From the NCBI GenBank assembly GCA_018725275.1, contig QLUC01000039.1:1-13605 (forward strand): 13,605 nt of DNA, given 5' to 3'. A program made the position numbers and the translations under genes. This document shows positions 7,515 through 13,605 of the stretch, one piece after another. Position 1 is the stretch's first letter. Every line of letters begins with the position of its first letter. The stretch is from Bacillota bacterium. GTDB taxonomy: Bacteria > Bacillota > UBA994. The notes beneath the pieces were generated by a model, which was not told the origin of the DNA, searched no databases, and saw only the letters and a list, made by a program, of their open reading frames with translations.

Positions 7515-7874
7515 ATGCCACGTGTTAAGAAAGGCGTCACCGCACGCGCTCGTCATAAGAAGATTCTAAAGCTTGCCAAGGGATACTGGGGTGCCAAGAG
7601 TAAACGATTTAAAGTAGCCAATGAGCAGGTCATGAAAGCCCTCTACTATGCCTTCCGCGACCGCCGTAGAAAGAAACGCGACTTTCGCCGTTTATGGATT
7701 ACCCGAATCAACGCTGCAGCGCGCATTAACGGCATGTCTTATAGTCGTTTGATGAATGGATTGAAGATGGCCGGGGTAGTCATGAACCGCAAAATGCTAG
7801 CAGATCTGGCCGTACGTGAACCGGCTTCTTTCACTGGTCTGGTCAGCATAGCTAAGCAACAGTTCGCTCAGTAG
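7515..7874 (+). CDS. rplT: 50S ribosomal protein L20 (bL20)
   Basis: The 119-residue protein shows the L20 signature: a basic N-terminal extension (MPRVKKGVTARARHKKILK), then KGYWGAKSKRFKVANEQVMKA and WITRINAAARINGMSYS. L20 is an early 50S assembly protein that binds 23S rRNA and, in Firmicutes and enterobacteria, represses its own operon by binding the leader mRNA. The leader hairpins at 6619-6711 are its likely target. The ATG at 7515 follows TAGGAGG. Length and sequence are normal. Confidence 0.98.
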   Translation: MPRVKKGVTARARHKKILKLAKGYWGAKSKRFKVANEQVMKALYYAFRDRRRKKRDFRRLWITRINAAARINGMSYSRLMNGLKMAGVVMNRKMLADLAVREPASFTGLVSIAKQQFAQ

Positions 7875-7883
7875 GTTCGCGAG

Positions 7884-7915
7884 ACCAGCAATCATCTTTG
7901 ATTTGCTGGTTATTC
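7884..7915 (+). terminator. Hairpin after rplT, weak terminator
   Basis: ACCAGCAA (7884-7891) pairs perfectly with TTGCTGGT (7903-7910), and an inner TCA/TGA extension leaves a small loop. Only TATTC follows, so the U-run is poor and some read-through into the potassium-uptake genes is likely. I see no separate promoter in the 57-nt gap. Confidence 0.5.
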
Positions 7916-7931
7916 GCATTGGGGGAAAGAG

Positions 7932-9263
7932 ATGAATATGCGGCTGAAGAGGTTGAGCCCAGTTCAGTTCTTGGCTCTGACTTTTCTAGGGTTAATTCTT
8001 GCAGGTACGTTCTTGCTCATGTTGCCATGGTCGACCGTAGGAGAGCAGATTGGCTTTGTTGATGCTTTGTTCACTGCCACTTCAGCTGTCTGCGTGACGG
8101 GCCTGGTGGTGGTAGACACAGGAACGCGGTTTTCCTTTTTTGGACAAGCGGTGATTCTCTTGCTCATCCAGCTTGGTGGTCTTGGTTTGATGACCGTGGC
8201 GACCATGGTGGCTGTAATTTTAGGCAAGCGCATCACCTTTCGGGACCGCCTCATCATCCAAGAGGCCTTCAATCAGTTTACTCTTGAGGGCATGGTTCGA
8301 TTGGTAAAGTACATTGTGTTGACCACCTTTGTTATCCAAGGCATCGGTGCTCTCATTTTATTTTTACGGTTTCGCCCACTATTGGGCCCCGTGCGCGGTC
8401 TATGGTTTGCCGTGTTTCATGCTGTCTCGGCGTTCTGTAATGCTGGATTTGACCTGTTCGGTAATTTTCGCAGCCTTGAGGGCTTCACCTCCGACCCCGT
8501 GGTAAACCTAGTTATTATCTCGCTAATTGTCATTGGTGGGATTGGTTTTAGCGTCATAGCCGATGTCTACACCCACCGTGGCTTTAAGGGTTTGTCCTTG
8601 CACACCAAGCTGGTCATGCAGGTCACGCTCGCACTGATTGTCATCCCGAGTATTGTTATCGGGATGACTGAATGGAACAATGCGCTCGCGCCCTATGACC
8701 TTACGGGGAAGGTGTTAGGGTCGATCTTCACCGCTGTGACCACCCGTACCGCCGGATTCAATACAGTCCCTATAGCTACCCTCAGCCAAGCAACAACCTT
8801 GTTGCTGATTGGGCTTATGTTCATTGGCGCTTCACCTGCCTCCACGGGCGGCGGTATCAAGACCACTACTTTCGCTATGATTGTCCTCAGTGTGCTCGCG
8901 GTTTTGCGCCTGCAACCGGAAGTCGTTATTGGTGGTAGACGCATCCCGGTGGCCGTTACTTTTAAGTCGCTTGCCGTAGCGGTGATGGCTTTAGTCCTGG
9001 CTTTATCGGTAACCTTCTTATTGCTAATCACCGAGGAGCACTCTTTTCTCGATATCTTGTTTGAAACAGTGTCGGCTTTAGGTACGGTCGGGCTTAGTCG
9101 GGGCATTACCACCACTTTATCCACAGTTGGGCGGTTGGCTTTAGTCGTCACTATGTTTGCCGGTCGAGTCGGTCCACTGACCCTAGCATTTGCTTTCTCG
9201 GTAAAAACGGACCCCTGCGCCAATATTGTCAGATATCCAGAAGGGAAGATTATCGTTGGCTAA
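7932..9263 (+). CDS. ktrB: Ktr/Trk potassium uptake channel subunit (KtrB/TrkH family)
   Basis: This 443-residue membrane protein belongs to the superfamily of K+ transporters built from four pore repeats. The four filter loops are visible: TSAVCVTGL (50-58), SAFCNAGFD (166-174), TTRTAGFN (270-277) and SALGTVGLS (381-389). Each keeps the key glycine. The intramembrane gate loop SPASTGGGIKTTTF (301-314) is also present. Length fits KtrB better than the longer enterobacterial TrkH. It should form a dimer in the membrane gated by the cytosolic KtrA ring encoded next. The ATG at 7932 follows GGGGGAAAGAG. Whether Na+ couples uptake cannot be read from the sequence. Confidence 0.93.
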   Translation: MNMRLKRLSPVQFLALTFLGLILAGTFLLMLPWSTVGEQIGFVDALFTATSAVCVTGLVVVDTGTRFSFFGQAVILLLIQLGGLGLMTVATMVAVILGKRITFRDRLIIQEAFNQFTLEGMVRLVKYIVLTTFVIQGIGALILFLRFRPLLGPVRGLWFAVFHAVSAFCNAGFDLFGNFRSLEGFTSDPVVNLVIISLIVIGGIGFSVIADVYTHRGFKGLSLHTKLVMQVTLALIVIPSIVIGMTEWNNALAPYDLTGKVLGSIFTAVTTRTAGFNTVPIATLSQATTLLLIGLMFIGASPASTGGGIKTTTFAMIVLSVLAVLRLQPEVVIGGRRIPVAVTFKSLAVAVMALVLALSVTFLLLITEEHSFLDILFETVSALGTVGLSRGITTTLSTVGRLALVVTMFAGRVGPLTLAFAFSVKTDPCANIVRYPEGKIIVG

Positions 9264-9918
9264 AGGAACGCAAAAACAATTTGCCGTGATCGGACTAGGA
9301 AGGTTTGGTTCTAGCGTTGCACATACTCTGTATGCGCATGGCCACCAGGTTCTTGGCATCGATGCAGAGGAAGAGAGGGTGCGTGCCAATTTAGATAATT
9401 GCACCCGTGTCGTCGAGGCGGATGCAACAGATGAACAAGCGTTACGCGCGCTGGGCATTCGAAATTTCGACACAGTCATTGTTGGCATCGGTGGCGACAT
9501 TCAGGCGAGCATCCTCGTTACCCTCACCCTGAAGGAGCTTGGGGTCAAGCAAGTGGTGACCAAGGCCCAGAGCGATGTTCATGGGAAAGTGCTCTATAAA
9601 GTAGGGGCAGACAGGGTAGTCTTCCCTGAGCGCGACATGGGTATGCGTGTGGCGCGTAACCTCGTGGCGAGCAATATTTTAGAATATATCGAGCTCGCTC
9701 CGGAACTGAGCATATTAGAGTTCTTGGTGAGCGACGAGATGGTCGGGCAGAGCTTACGGGGTCTGGATTTGCGTGGTCGCTACGGTTCAAATATTATCGC
9801 CATCAAGCGTGGCGATGCCTTTGAGCTAGCGGTCAACGCCGATTACAAGGTCCAAGGTGGGGATGTTCTGGTCCTAGTGGGTCGAAATGAGGACCTCAAA
9901 AGACTGGAGCGGGCCTAA
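9256..9918 (+). CDS. ktrA: Ktr potassium uptake regulatory subunit (KtrA/TrkA, RCK protein)
   Basis: The 220-residue cytosolic protein has an N-terminal Rossmann (RCK_N) domain with the nucleotide-binding GLGRFG (13-18) and an acidic residue at the second strand end (D36). A C-terminal RCK_C domain covers about 145-220. In KtrAB systems the octameric ring binds ATP/ADP and often c-di-AMP and gates KtrB. I chose TTG 9256 because AAGGGAAGA (9241-9249) is correctly spaced and the protein then starts just before the first strand. TTG 9226 is in frame but lacks a ribosome binding site. The gene overlaps ktrB by 8 nt, which implies translational coupling. Its stop overlaps the next start (TAATG). 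Confidence 0.93.
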   Translation: MAKGTQKQFAVIGLGRFGSSVAHTLYAHGHQVLGIDAEEERVRANLDNCTRVVEADATDEQALRALGIRNFDTVIVGIGGDIQASILVTLTLKELGVKQVVTKAQSDVHGKVLYKVGADRVVFPERDMGMRVARNLVASNILEYIELAPELSILEFLVSDEMVGQSLRGLDLRGRYGSNIIAIKRGDAFELAVNADYKVQGGDVLVLVGRNEDLKRLERA

Positions 9919-10751
9919 TGTCAGGGGGGGTTGTTTCTTCCGCCGACAACCGCTGGGTGAAATTAGCGCGGGCCTTGCGTAGCCGTCCGGGGCGGGACAA
10001 GCAGGGGGCCTTCTTGGTTGAGGGAGCGAGGGCAGCTAGTGAGGCATTGTCCTCCGGGCATGCCCTCGCTTGCTTGGTTAATGCTAGCGAGCACGGGCGT
10101 GACAGCTTGGTAGCGCTGCTGGAACAGGCACGCAGTTCGTCAGTGGAAATTGTGCCGGTGGAGGCTCTGCTTTTTGCTGCTCTCTGCGAGACTCTGTCAC
10201 CTCAAGGTGCGATGGTTATAGTGCGGGATATAGTTACTCCTCTGGGGGCATTAATCGGGGCCGCCCCTAGGCTCATCGTTATTGCCGATGCGGTACAGGA
10301 CCCCGGCAACTTGGGAACCCTGTTACGTATTGCCGATGGTGTCGGGGCCGATGCCTTTGTGGCGACATCGGGCAGTGTTGATATCTATAATGGCAAAGTT
10401 GTCCGGGCTAGCATGGGATCGTTGTTCCATCTAGAGATTGCGAAGGACGCAGCCAGCGCGGAAGTCATTTCTATGTTATGCCGCAAGGGATATAGCATCG
10501 TGGCTGCCGACCCCCGCGGGACGAATCTCCACTATGAGTTTAGGTACCAGGCTCCTTTAGCCGTGGTTTTCGGCAATGAAGGAGCGGGGCTGTCGCCTTC
10601 TTGGCGAGATACAGCGCAACTAGTGCGCATTCCTCTCTGGGGTCGTGCTGAGTCGCTGAATGTCAGTGTGGCCGCCGGGGTGCTTTTGTATGAAATAATC
10701 AGGCAATGGCAAGGAAGTCTTGTTGTCCCGGCGACTTCGCCTGTGGTATAA
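9918..10751 (+). CDS. rlmP: TrmH/SpoU-family rRNA 2'-O-methyltransferase (YsgA/RlmP-like)
   Basis: The 277-residue protein is a SPOUT methyltransferase that transfers a methyl group from S-adenosylmethionine to a ribose 2'-OH in RNA. An N-terminal substrate-binding domain (about 1-105) includes FLVEGARAASEAL. The knotted catalytic domain shows motif 1 QDPGNLGTLLR (127-137), motif 2 FGNEGAGLS (218-226) and motif 3 IPLWGRAESLNVSVAAG (238-254). In Bacillus subtilis the homologue ysgA lies directly upstream of pheST and methylates the 23S rRNA A-loop; position suggests orthology, but RlmB-like paralogues look similar. The ATG at 9918 overlaps the ktrA stop by one base. The pheS promoter lies inside the last codons. 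Confidence 0.88.
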   Translation: MSGGVVSSADNRWVKLARALRSRPGRDKQGAFLVEGARAASEALSSGHALACLVNASEHGRDSLVALLEQARSSSVEIVPVEALLFAALCETLSPQGAMVIVRDIVTPLGALIGAAPRLIVIADAVQDPGNLGTLLRIADGVGADAFVATSGSVDIYNGKVVRASMGSLFHLEIAKDAASAEVISMLCRKGYSIVAADPRGTNLHYEFRYQAPLAVVFGNEGAGLSPSWRDTAQLVRIPLWGRAESLNVSVAAGVLLYEIIRQWQGSLVVPATSPVV

Positions 10752-10752
10752 T
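10723..10752 (+). promoter_or_regulatory. Sigma-A type promoter of the pheST leader
   Basis: A perfect TATAAT (10747-10752) is preceded at 18 nt by TTGTCC (10723-10728). The -10 box overlaps the stop codon of the methyltransferase gene. Transcription should start at about 10757-10759, 30 nt ahead of the small ORF at 10790. Confidence 0.75.
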
Positions 10753-10789
10753 CTCTGTAGCATAGCAGTGAGCGAAAGGTTGTGTCTGC

Positions 10790-10885
10790 GTGAAAATGTT
10801 GGCCGCCGGATTTTTCTGGAAACTTTTCGAGGACACAGGTTCGGTTTTTGCTTACCTTATGTACCGGAGGTTGTTTTTCAACTGA
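10790..10885 (+). CDS. YqzL-like small protein encoded in the pheST leader
   Basis: A 31-codon frame runs from GTG 10790 to TGA 10883-10885. Its core reads FFWKLFEDTGSVFAYLMYRR (residues 8-27). This closely resembles the short YqzL family of endospore formers, whose conserved pattern is an aromatic W-x-x-F segment, TG(S/N)(I/V) and AYLL(Y/F). The function of that family is unknown. AAAGG (10775-10779) lies 10 nt before the GTG. In-frame ATG 10796 is an alternative start with poorer spacing. Six residues are Phe (8, 9, 13, 20, 29, 30), two of them just before the stop, which also suits a phenylalanine-sensing leader peptide. The family match is by eye from memory. As I recall, yqzL usually sits near era and recO, so the location is odd. 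Confidence 0.65.
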   Translation: MKMLAAGFFWKLFEDTGSVFAYLMYRRLFFN

Positions 10886-11000
10886 AAATTGCCAGTTTCG
10901 GTGAGGGAGCCATGTAGCATCGATCAGGCCTGTTGCAGGGAGGTCGCGCTGTAAGTTGTGAGTGCGCCCACAGGAACGAGTGCGAACTTTCGCTACAGAG

Positions 11001-11032
11001 CTCGCCCCTATATGGGGCGAGTTTATGTTTTT
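11001..11032 (+). terminator. Intrinsic terminator/attenuator before pheS
   Basis: CTCGCCCC (11001-11008) and GGGGCGAG (11014-11021) form a perfect 8-bp GC-rich stem with a TATAT loop, followed by TTTATGTTTTT. The pheS ribosome binding site GAGGAG starts at 11033. This placement means pheST expression from the leader promoter needs read-through or antitermination. Confidence 0.9.
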
Positions 11033-11046
11033 GAGGAGTGATGGTA

Positions 11047-12075
11047 ATGAGGCTATTAGGTGAGTTAGAGGTGCTTCTCGCGCAGGCTCTAGAAAAAATC
11101 CACGCTCAAAGGGACACTCTCGCTCTGGAGCAATACCGCGTGGAGCTCCTAGGGAAGAAAGGGCAGCTTACGGCCATTTTGCGCAGCATGGGGGCATTAT
11201 CCCCTGACGAGCGACCCGTGGTCGGGCAGCGTGCCAATGAAGTTAGGGATGCCTTGACGGCGGCCCTAGGCGAACGCTCTTTGTTGCTTGGCGAGGAAGA
11301 GTTGTCACGGCGCCTGCTTCTGGAGAGTATCGACGTCACTATGCCCGGGAAGGTGCGTTACTTGGGGCATAAGCACCCTTTAAATCGCATCATCGAGGAG
11401 ATTACTAATATTTTTCTGCGCCTTGGATTCTCCGTTGCCGATGGGCCGGAAGTGGAGACCGAGTATTATAATTTTGAAGCCCTCAACGTGCCGAAAGATC
11501 ATCCCGCACGCGACATGCAGGATTCATTTTACCTGACCAACGGCTTGGTACTGCGAACTCAGACGTCACCGGTGCAGGTGCGCAGTATGGAGAAGATGAG
11601 TCCCCATTGTCCGGTACGCATCATCAGTCCGGGCAAGGTCTACCGCCGAGATGACGATGCCACGCATTCGCCCATGTTTCAGCAGGTTGAAGGGTTAGCT
11701 ATTGACAGGGGGATTAACTTGGGTCATCTCAAGGCGACCCTGCTCTTTTTTGCGCGAGAAATGTTTGGCGCGGAGAGGGAAATACGATTGCGTCCGAGTT
11801 ACTTTCCCTTCACCGAGCCGAGCGCGGAGGTGGACGTTTCTTGTGGTAGCTGTAATGGTTCCGGGTGTCAGGTCTGCAAACACACCGGCTGGATTGAGAT
11901 CCTTGGGGCAGGCTTGGTGCATCCTAATGTCCTCCGACAATCCGGCTATGACCCCGAAGAGGTGAGTGGGTTTGCCTTTGGCATGGGTGTCGAGCGCATC
12001 GCCATGCTCAAGTATCGCGTTGAAGACCTGCGCCACTTTTTTGTTGGTGACATGCGCTTCCTCAGGCAGTTTTAG
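11047..12075 (+). CDS. pheS: Phenylalanyl-tRNA synthetase alpha subunit
   Basis: PheS forms the catalytic half of the (alpha-beta)2 enzyme that charges tRNA-Phe. The 342-residue protein has an N-terminal coiled-coil tRNA-binding arm (about 1-90), then the class II core. Motif 1 surrounds HPLNRIIEEI (110-119), motif 2 is GKVYRRDDDATHSPMFQQVEG (196-216), and motif 3 is FGMGVERIAML (311-321). A four-cysteine cluster, C266-x2-C269 and C274-x2-C277, resembles the knuckle seen in Bacillus PheS. I prefer ATG 11047 because GAGGAG (11033-11038) lies 8 nt upstream. GTG 11038 and ATG 11041 are in frame but overlap or crowd that site. pheT follows after 12 nt. Confidence 0.97.
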   Translation: MRLLGELEVLLAQALEKIHAQRDTLALEQYRVELLGKKGQLTAILRSMGALSPDERPVVGQRANEVRDALTAALGERSLLLGEEELSRRLLLESIDVTMPGKVRYLGHKHPLNRIIEEITNIFLRLGFSVADGPEVETEYYNFEALNVPKDHPARDMQDSFYLTNGLVLRTQTSPVQVRSMEKMSPHCPVRIISPGKVYRRDDDATHSPMFQQVEGLAIDRGINLGHLKATLLFFAREMFGAEREIRLRPSYFPFTEPSAEVDVSCGSCNGSGCQVCKHTGWIEILGAGLVHPNVLRQSGYDPEEVSGFAFGMGVERIAMLKYRVEDLRHFFVGDMRFLRQF

Positions 12076-12087
12076 GAGGGCAGGACT

Positions 12088-13605
12088 ATGAAGATTTCAT
12101 ACAATTGGCTGCAAGAACTGATTCCCCTTAAACATACCCCACATGAAATTGGCCACTTGCTCACGGCTGCGGGCGTTGCTGTCGACGAGGTGAGGTCACA
12201 GCACACAGGGTTACATGGTGCCAAGACCGGCGAGGTGCTTAGCGTTGGGCCTCACCCGGAGGCCGGCAAACTATTTATTTGTACGGTAGATGTGGGCCTA
12301 GAAAAGTTGACCATAGTAACCGCCGCCGCCAATGTAATGGTAGGGCAGATTGTTCCCGTCGCCGTACCGGGCACGATATTGCCGGATGGCCGAGAGATTA
12401 GACCTGCTGATTTCCGTGGGGTCATGAGTTTTGGCATGCTCCTCTCGCACGAAGAACTGGGCCTTGACCGCAAGGTAGTGCCCAATGACGCCAAAGAGGG
12501 CATTTATGTGCTGCCGCCTAGAACACCCGTAGGTCTGGACGTATGTGAGGTCCTGGGGCTCTTTGATTACACGCTGGAGTTAGACCTCACTCCAAATCGC
12601 TCCGATTGCCTAGGCACACTTGGGGTGGCCCACGAAGTGGCCGCCCTGACCGGAGCAAAGCTGGTCGCTTTGCCTCATAAGGAGTTAGGTCCCACGGTCG
12701 CATCTTCGTCCATGTTGGCCGTAGAGATTGAGCAGCCTGACTTATGCTTAGGGTATCTTGCCTTAGTCGTTGAGAAGGTTACGGTCACCCAGTCGCCCCT
12801 GTGGATGCAAAATGCCTTGCGCAATGTGGGCATCAAACCTGTCAACAACATTGTGGACATAACTAACTATGTGATGTGGGAGCTAGGGCAACCCCTCCAC
12901 GCTTTCGATTATGGAAAAATTGTCGGCAAGACGATCATTGTGCGCGAAAGTCTAGGTGCTGAGAGGATGGTTACTCTAGACGGCGAGGAGCGCCAATTGC
13001 CTTCGGGTACGGTGGTTATTGCCGATAGAGCTGGTGCTGTGGCTATTGCCGGAGTTATGGGGTCATTGGCTAGTGAAGTTTCTTCAACTACCCACACCGT
13101 GGTCATCGAATCAGCATACTTTAATCGCAGTAGCATTCGCCGCACGTCTCGTTCCTTGGGGTTATTCACCGCGGCCTCGCTGCGTTTTGACAAGGGTGTC
13201 GACCCCGTGGGAATTCATGCTGCGCTATCTCGGGTCGCCTTCCTCATCGAACACCTGAGCTTTGGCGTGATCTTGGGGTCTCCGGTGGGGTTATTGCCGA
13301 ACATTGCGCCTTGGTGCAACATTTCGTTGCGAGTAGCAAAGGCCAATAGTTTGTTGGCTACGGAGCTAACCCCCTTGCAGATTACCGATCTACTTGAGCG
13401 TCTTGGCTTTGCCGTGGCCATTGTTGCGGAAGAGATTGACGTCCGAGTGCCTTCGCGGCGACGGGACGTGACCGAGGAAATTGACCTAATTGAAGAAATA
13501 GGGCGCATCTATGGACTCCATCAAATTCCAACCACGCCACTGAGCGGAGTCATGTCGGCGGGTCGCCAAAGTGACCAAGATGAGCTGGTGCAGCGTTTAA
13601 GGGGC
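12088..13605 (+). CDS. pheT: Phenylalanyl-tRNA synthetase beta subunit, 3' end cut by the window
   Basis: The frame stays open from ATG 12088 to the window edge, giving 506 of the usual roughly 800 residues. The start follows TAGGAGGG. The N-terminal module MKISYNWLQELI leads into the EMAP/tRNA-binding-like domain (about 40-150), which contains PHPEAGKLFICTVDVG. The B3/B4 editing domain shows GIKPVNNIVDITNYVMWELG, then LHAFD, VIESAYF (E341) and RSLGLFTAASLRFDKG (T361, A363). The key editing residues appear to be kept, so it should clear Tyr-tRNA-Phe. The B5 domain follows, with SRRRDVTEEIDLIEEIGRIYG near the edge. The truncation is only the limit of the window. Confidence 0.97.
   Translation, partial: MKISYNWLQELIPLKHTPHEIGHLLTAAGVAVDEVRSQHTGLHGAKTGEVLSVGPHPEAGKLFICTVDVGLEKLTIVTAAANVMVGQIVPVAVPGTILPDGREIRPADFRGVMSFGMLLSHEELGLDRKVVPNDAKEGIYVLPPRTPVGLDVCEVLGLFDYTLELDLTPNRSDCLGTLGVAHEVAALTGAKLVALPHKELGPTVASSSMLAVEIEQPDLCLGYLALVVEKVTVTQSPLWMQNALRNVGIKPVNNIVDITNYVMWELGQPLHAFDYGKIVGKTIIVRESLGAERMVTLDGEERQLPSGTVVIADRAGAVAIAGVMGSLASEVSSTTHTVVIESAYFNRSSIRRTSRSLGLFTAASLRFDKGVDPVGIHAALSRVAFLIEHLSFGVILGSPVGLLPNIAPWCNISLRVAKANSLLATELTPLQITDLLERLGFAVAIVAEEIDVRVPSRRRDVTEEIDLIEEIGRIYGLHQIPTTPLSGVMSAGRQSDQDELVQRLRG

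Larger units (their letters stand above)
10757..11032 (+). promoter_or_regulatory. Structured pheST leader with attenuator, class unidentified
   Basis: The leader covers the YqzL-like ORF, about 115 nt of structured non-coding sequence and a strong terminator next to the pheS ribosome binding site. Candidate pairings are 10780-10787 with 10831-10838, 10863-10869 with 10896-10902, and 10942-10950 with 10979-10987 (one mismatch). TGTG/CACA pairs 10957-10960 with 10969-10972. GGTGAG (10900-10905) can pair with CTTACC (10851-10856) or with CTCGCC (11001-11006) in the terminator arm. No AGGGTGGNACCGCG T-box motif is present, although pheST in many Firmicutes is T-box controlled. The sequence at 10945-10958 is identical to part of the thrS T-box leader. 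Pairings were found by eye. Confidence 0.55.

Noticed and set aside
8693..9223. Long minus-strand frame (176 codons) opposite ktrB
   Set aside because: Its composition is a shadow of the ktrB reading frame, with low-complexity Thr/Lys/Val-rich translation, no ribosome binding site and no recognisable family.
10720..10917. A 65-codon + strand frame overlapping the end of the methyltransferase gene and the pheS leader
   Set aside because: It has no ribosome binding site, its start lies inside the methyltransferase gene, its N-terminal part has no family resemblance, and it overlaps the better-supported YqzL-like frame at 10790-10885 in another phase.
10886..11032. Canonical T-box riboswitch in front of pheS
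   Set aside because: The 14-nt match to the thrS leader and the terminator suggest it, but there is no AGGGTGGNACCGCG sequence, no TGGN bulge near the terminator and no placeable Stem I with a TTC specifier. I therefore left the class open.
10757..11032. Known structured RNAs (SRP RNA, RNase P RNA, 6S RNA, tmRNA)
   Set aside because: None of their recognisable cores, such as the SRP GGAAG-type loop or the RNase P GAGGAAAGTCC segment, is present.
1..13605. Mobile elements, CRISPR arrays, rRNA or tRNA genes
   Set aside because: I looked for transposase-like frames, terminal inverted repeats, regularly spaced repeats, rRNA segments and tRNA cloverleaf/GGTTCGAATCC signatures and found none I could support.

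Overview
This window is a housekeeping stretch from a Bacillota (Firmicutes) genome, most likely a Clostridia-type spore former. The evidence is the gene order ytxC-thrS ... infC-rpmI-rplT ... rlmP(ysgA)-pheS-pheT, full-strength AGGAGG ribosome binding sites, a T-box leader on thrS, an ATT start on infC, and two small families linked to endospore formers (YtxC, YqzL). All genes are on the + strand. Genus and species cannot be read from the sequence.

Layout. (1) 144-4037: a cytosolic M14-type zinc carboxypeptidase, a YtxC-family protein and an MFS transporter. (2) 4055-6567: a sigma-A promoter, a threonine T-box riboswitch (specifier ACC) with its terminator, thrS, and a short MTH1187/YqgV-type thiamine-binding protein in the same transcript. 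(3) 6575-7874: a near-consensus promoter, a leader with a terminator-like hairpin (probable L20 autoregulatory attenuator), then infC (IF3, ATT start), rpmI (L35) and rplT (L20). (4) 7932-9918: the K+ channel subunit KtrB/TrkH and its gating subunit KtrA, overlapping by 8 nt. (5) 9918-13605: the SpoU-type 23S rRNA methyltransferase gene, a promoter embedded in its 3' end, an about 270-nt leader, then pheS and a pheT cut off by the window end. Most of the window serves translation: two aminoacyl-tRNA synthetases, an initiation factor, two large-subunit proteins and an rRNA methylase. Three leaders with attenuator-like hairpins set its expression.

The least ordinary part is the pheST leader (10753-11046). 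It encodes a 31-codon ORF (10790-10885) whose product looks like the YqzL family and is rich in phenylalanine (6 of 31). The leader ends in a strong intrinsic terminator immediately before the pheS ribosome binding site. It has no recognisable T-box motif, yet it shares an exact 14-nt segment with the thrS T-box leader. Its 5' end is complementary to the sequence just ahead of the terminator. This may be a leader-peptide attenuator, a remodelled T-box, or an undescribed leader class.
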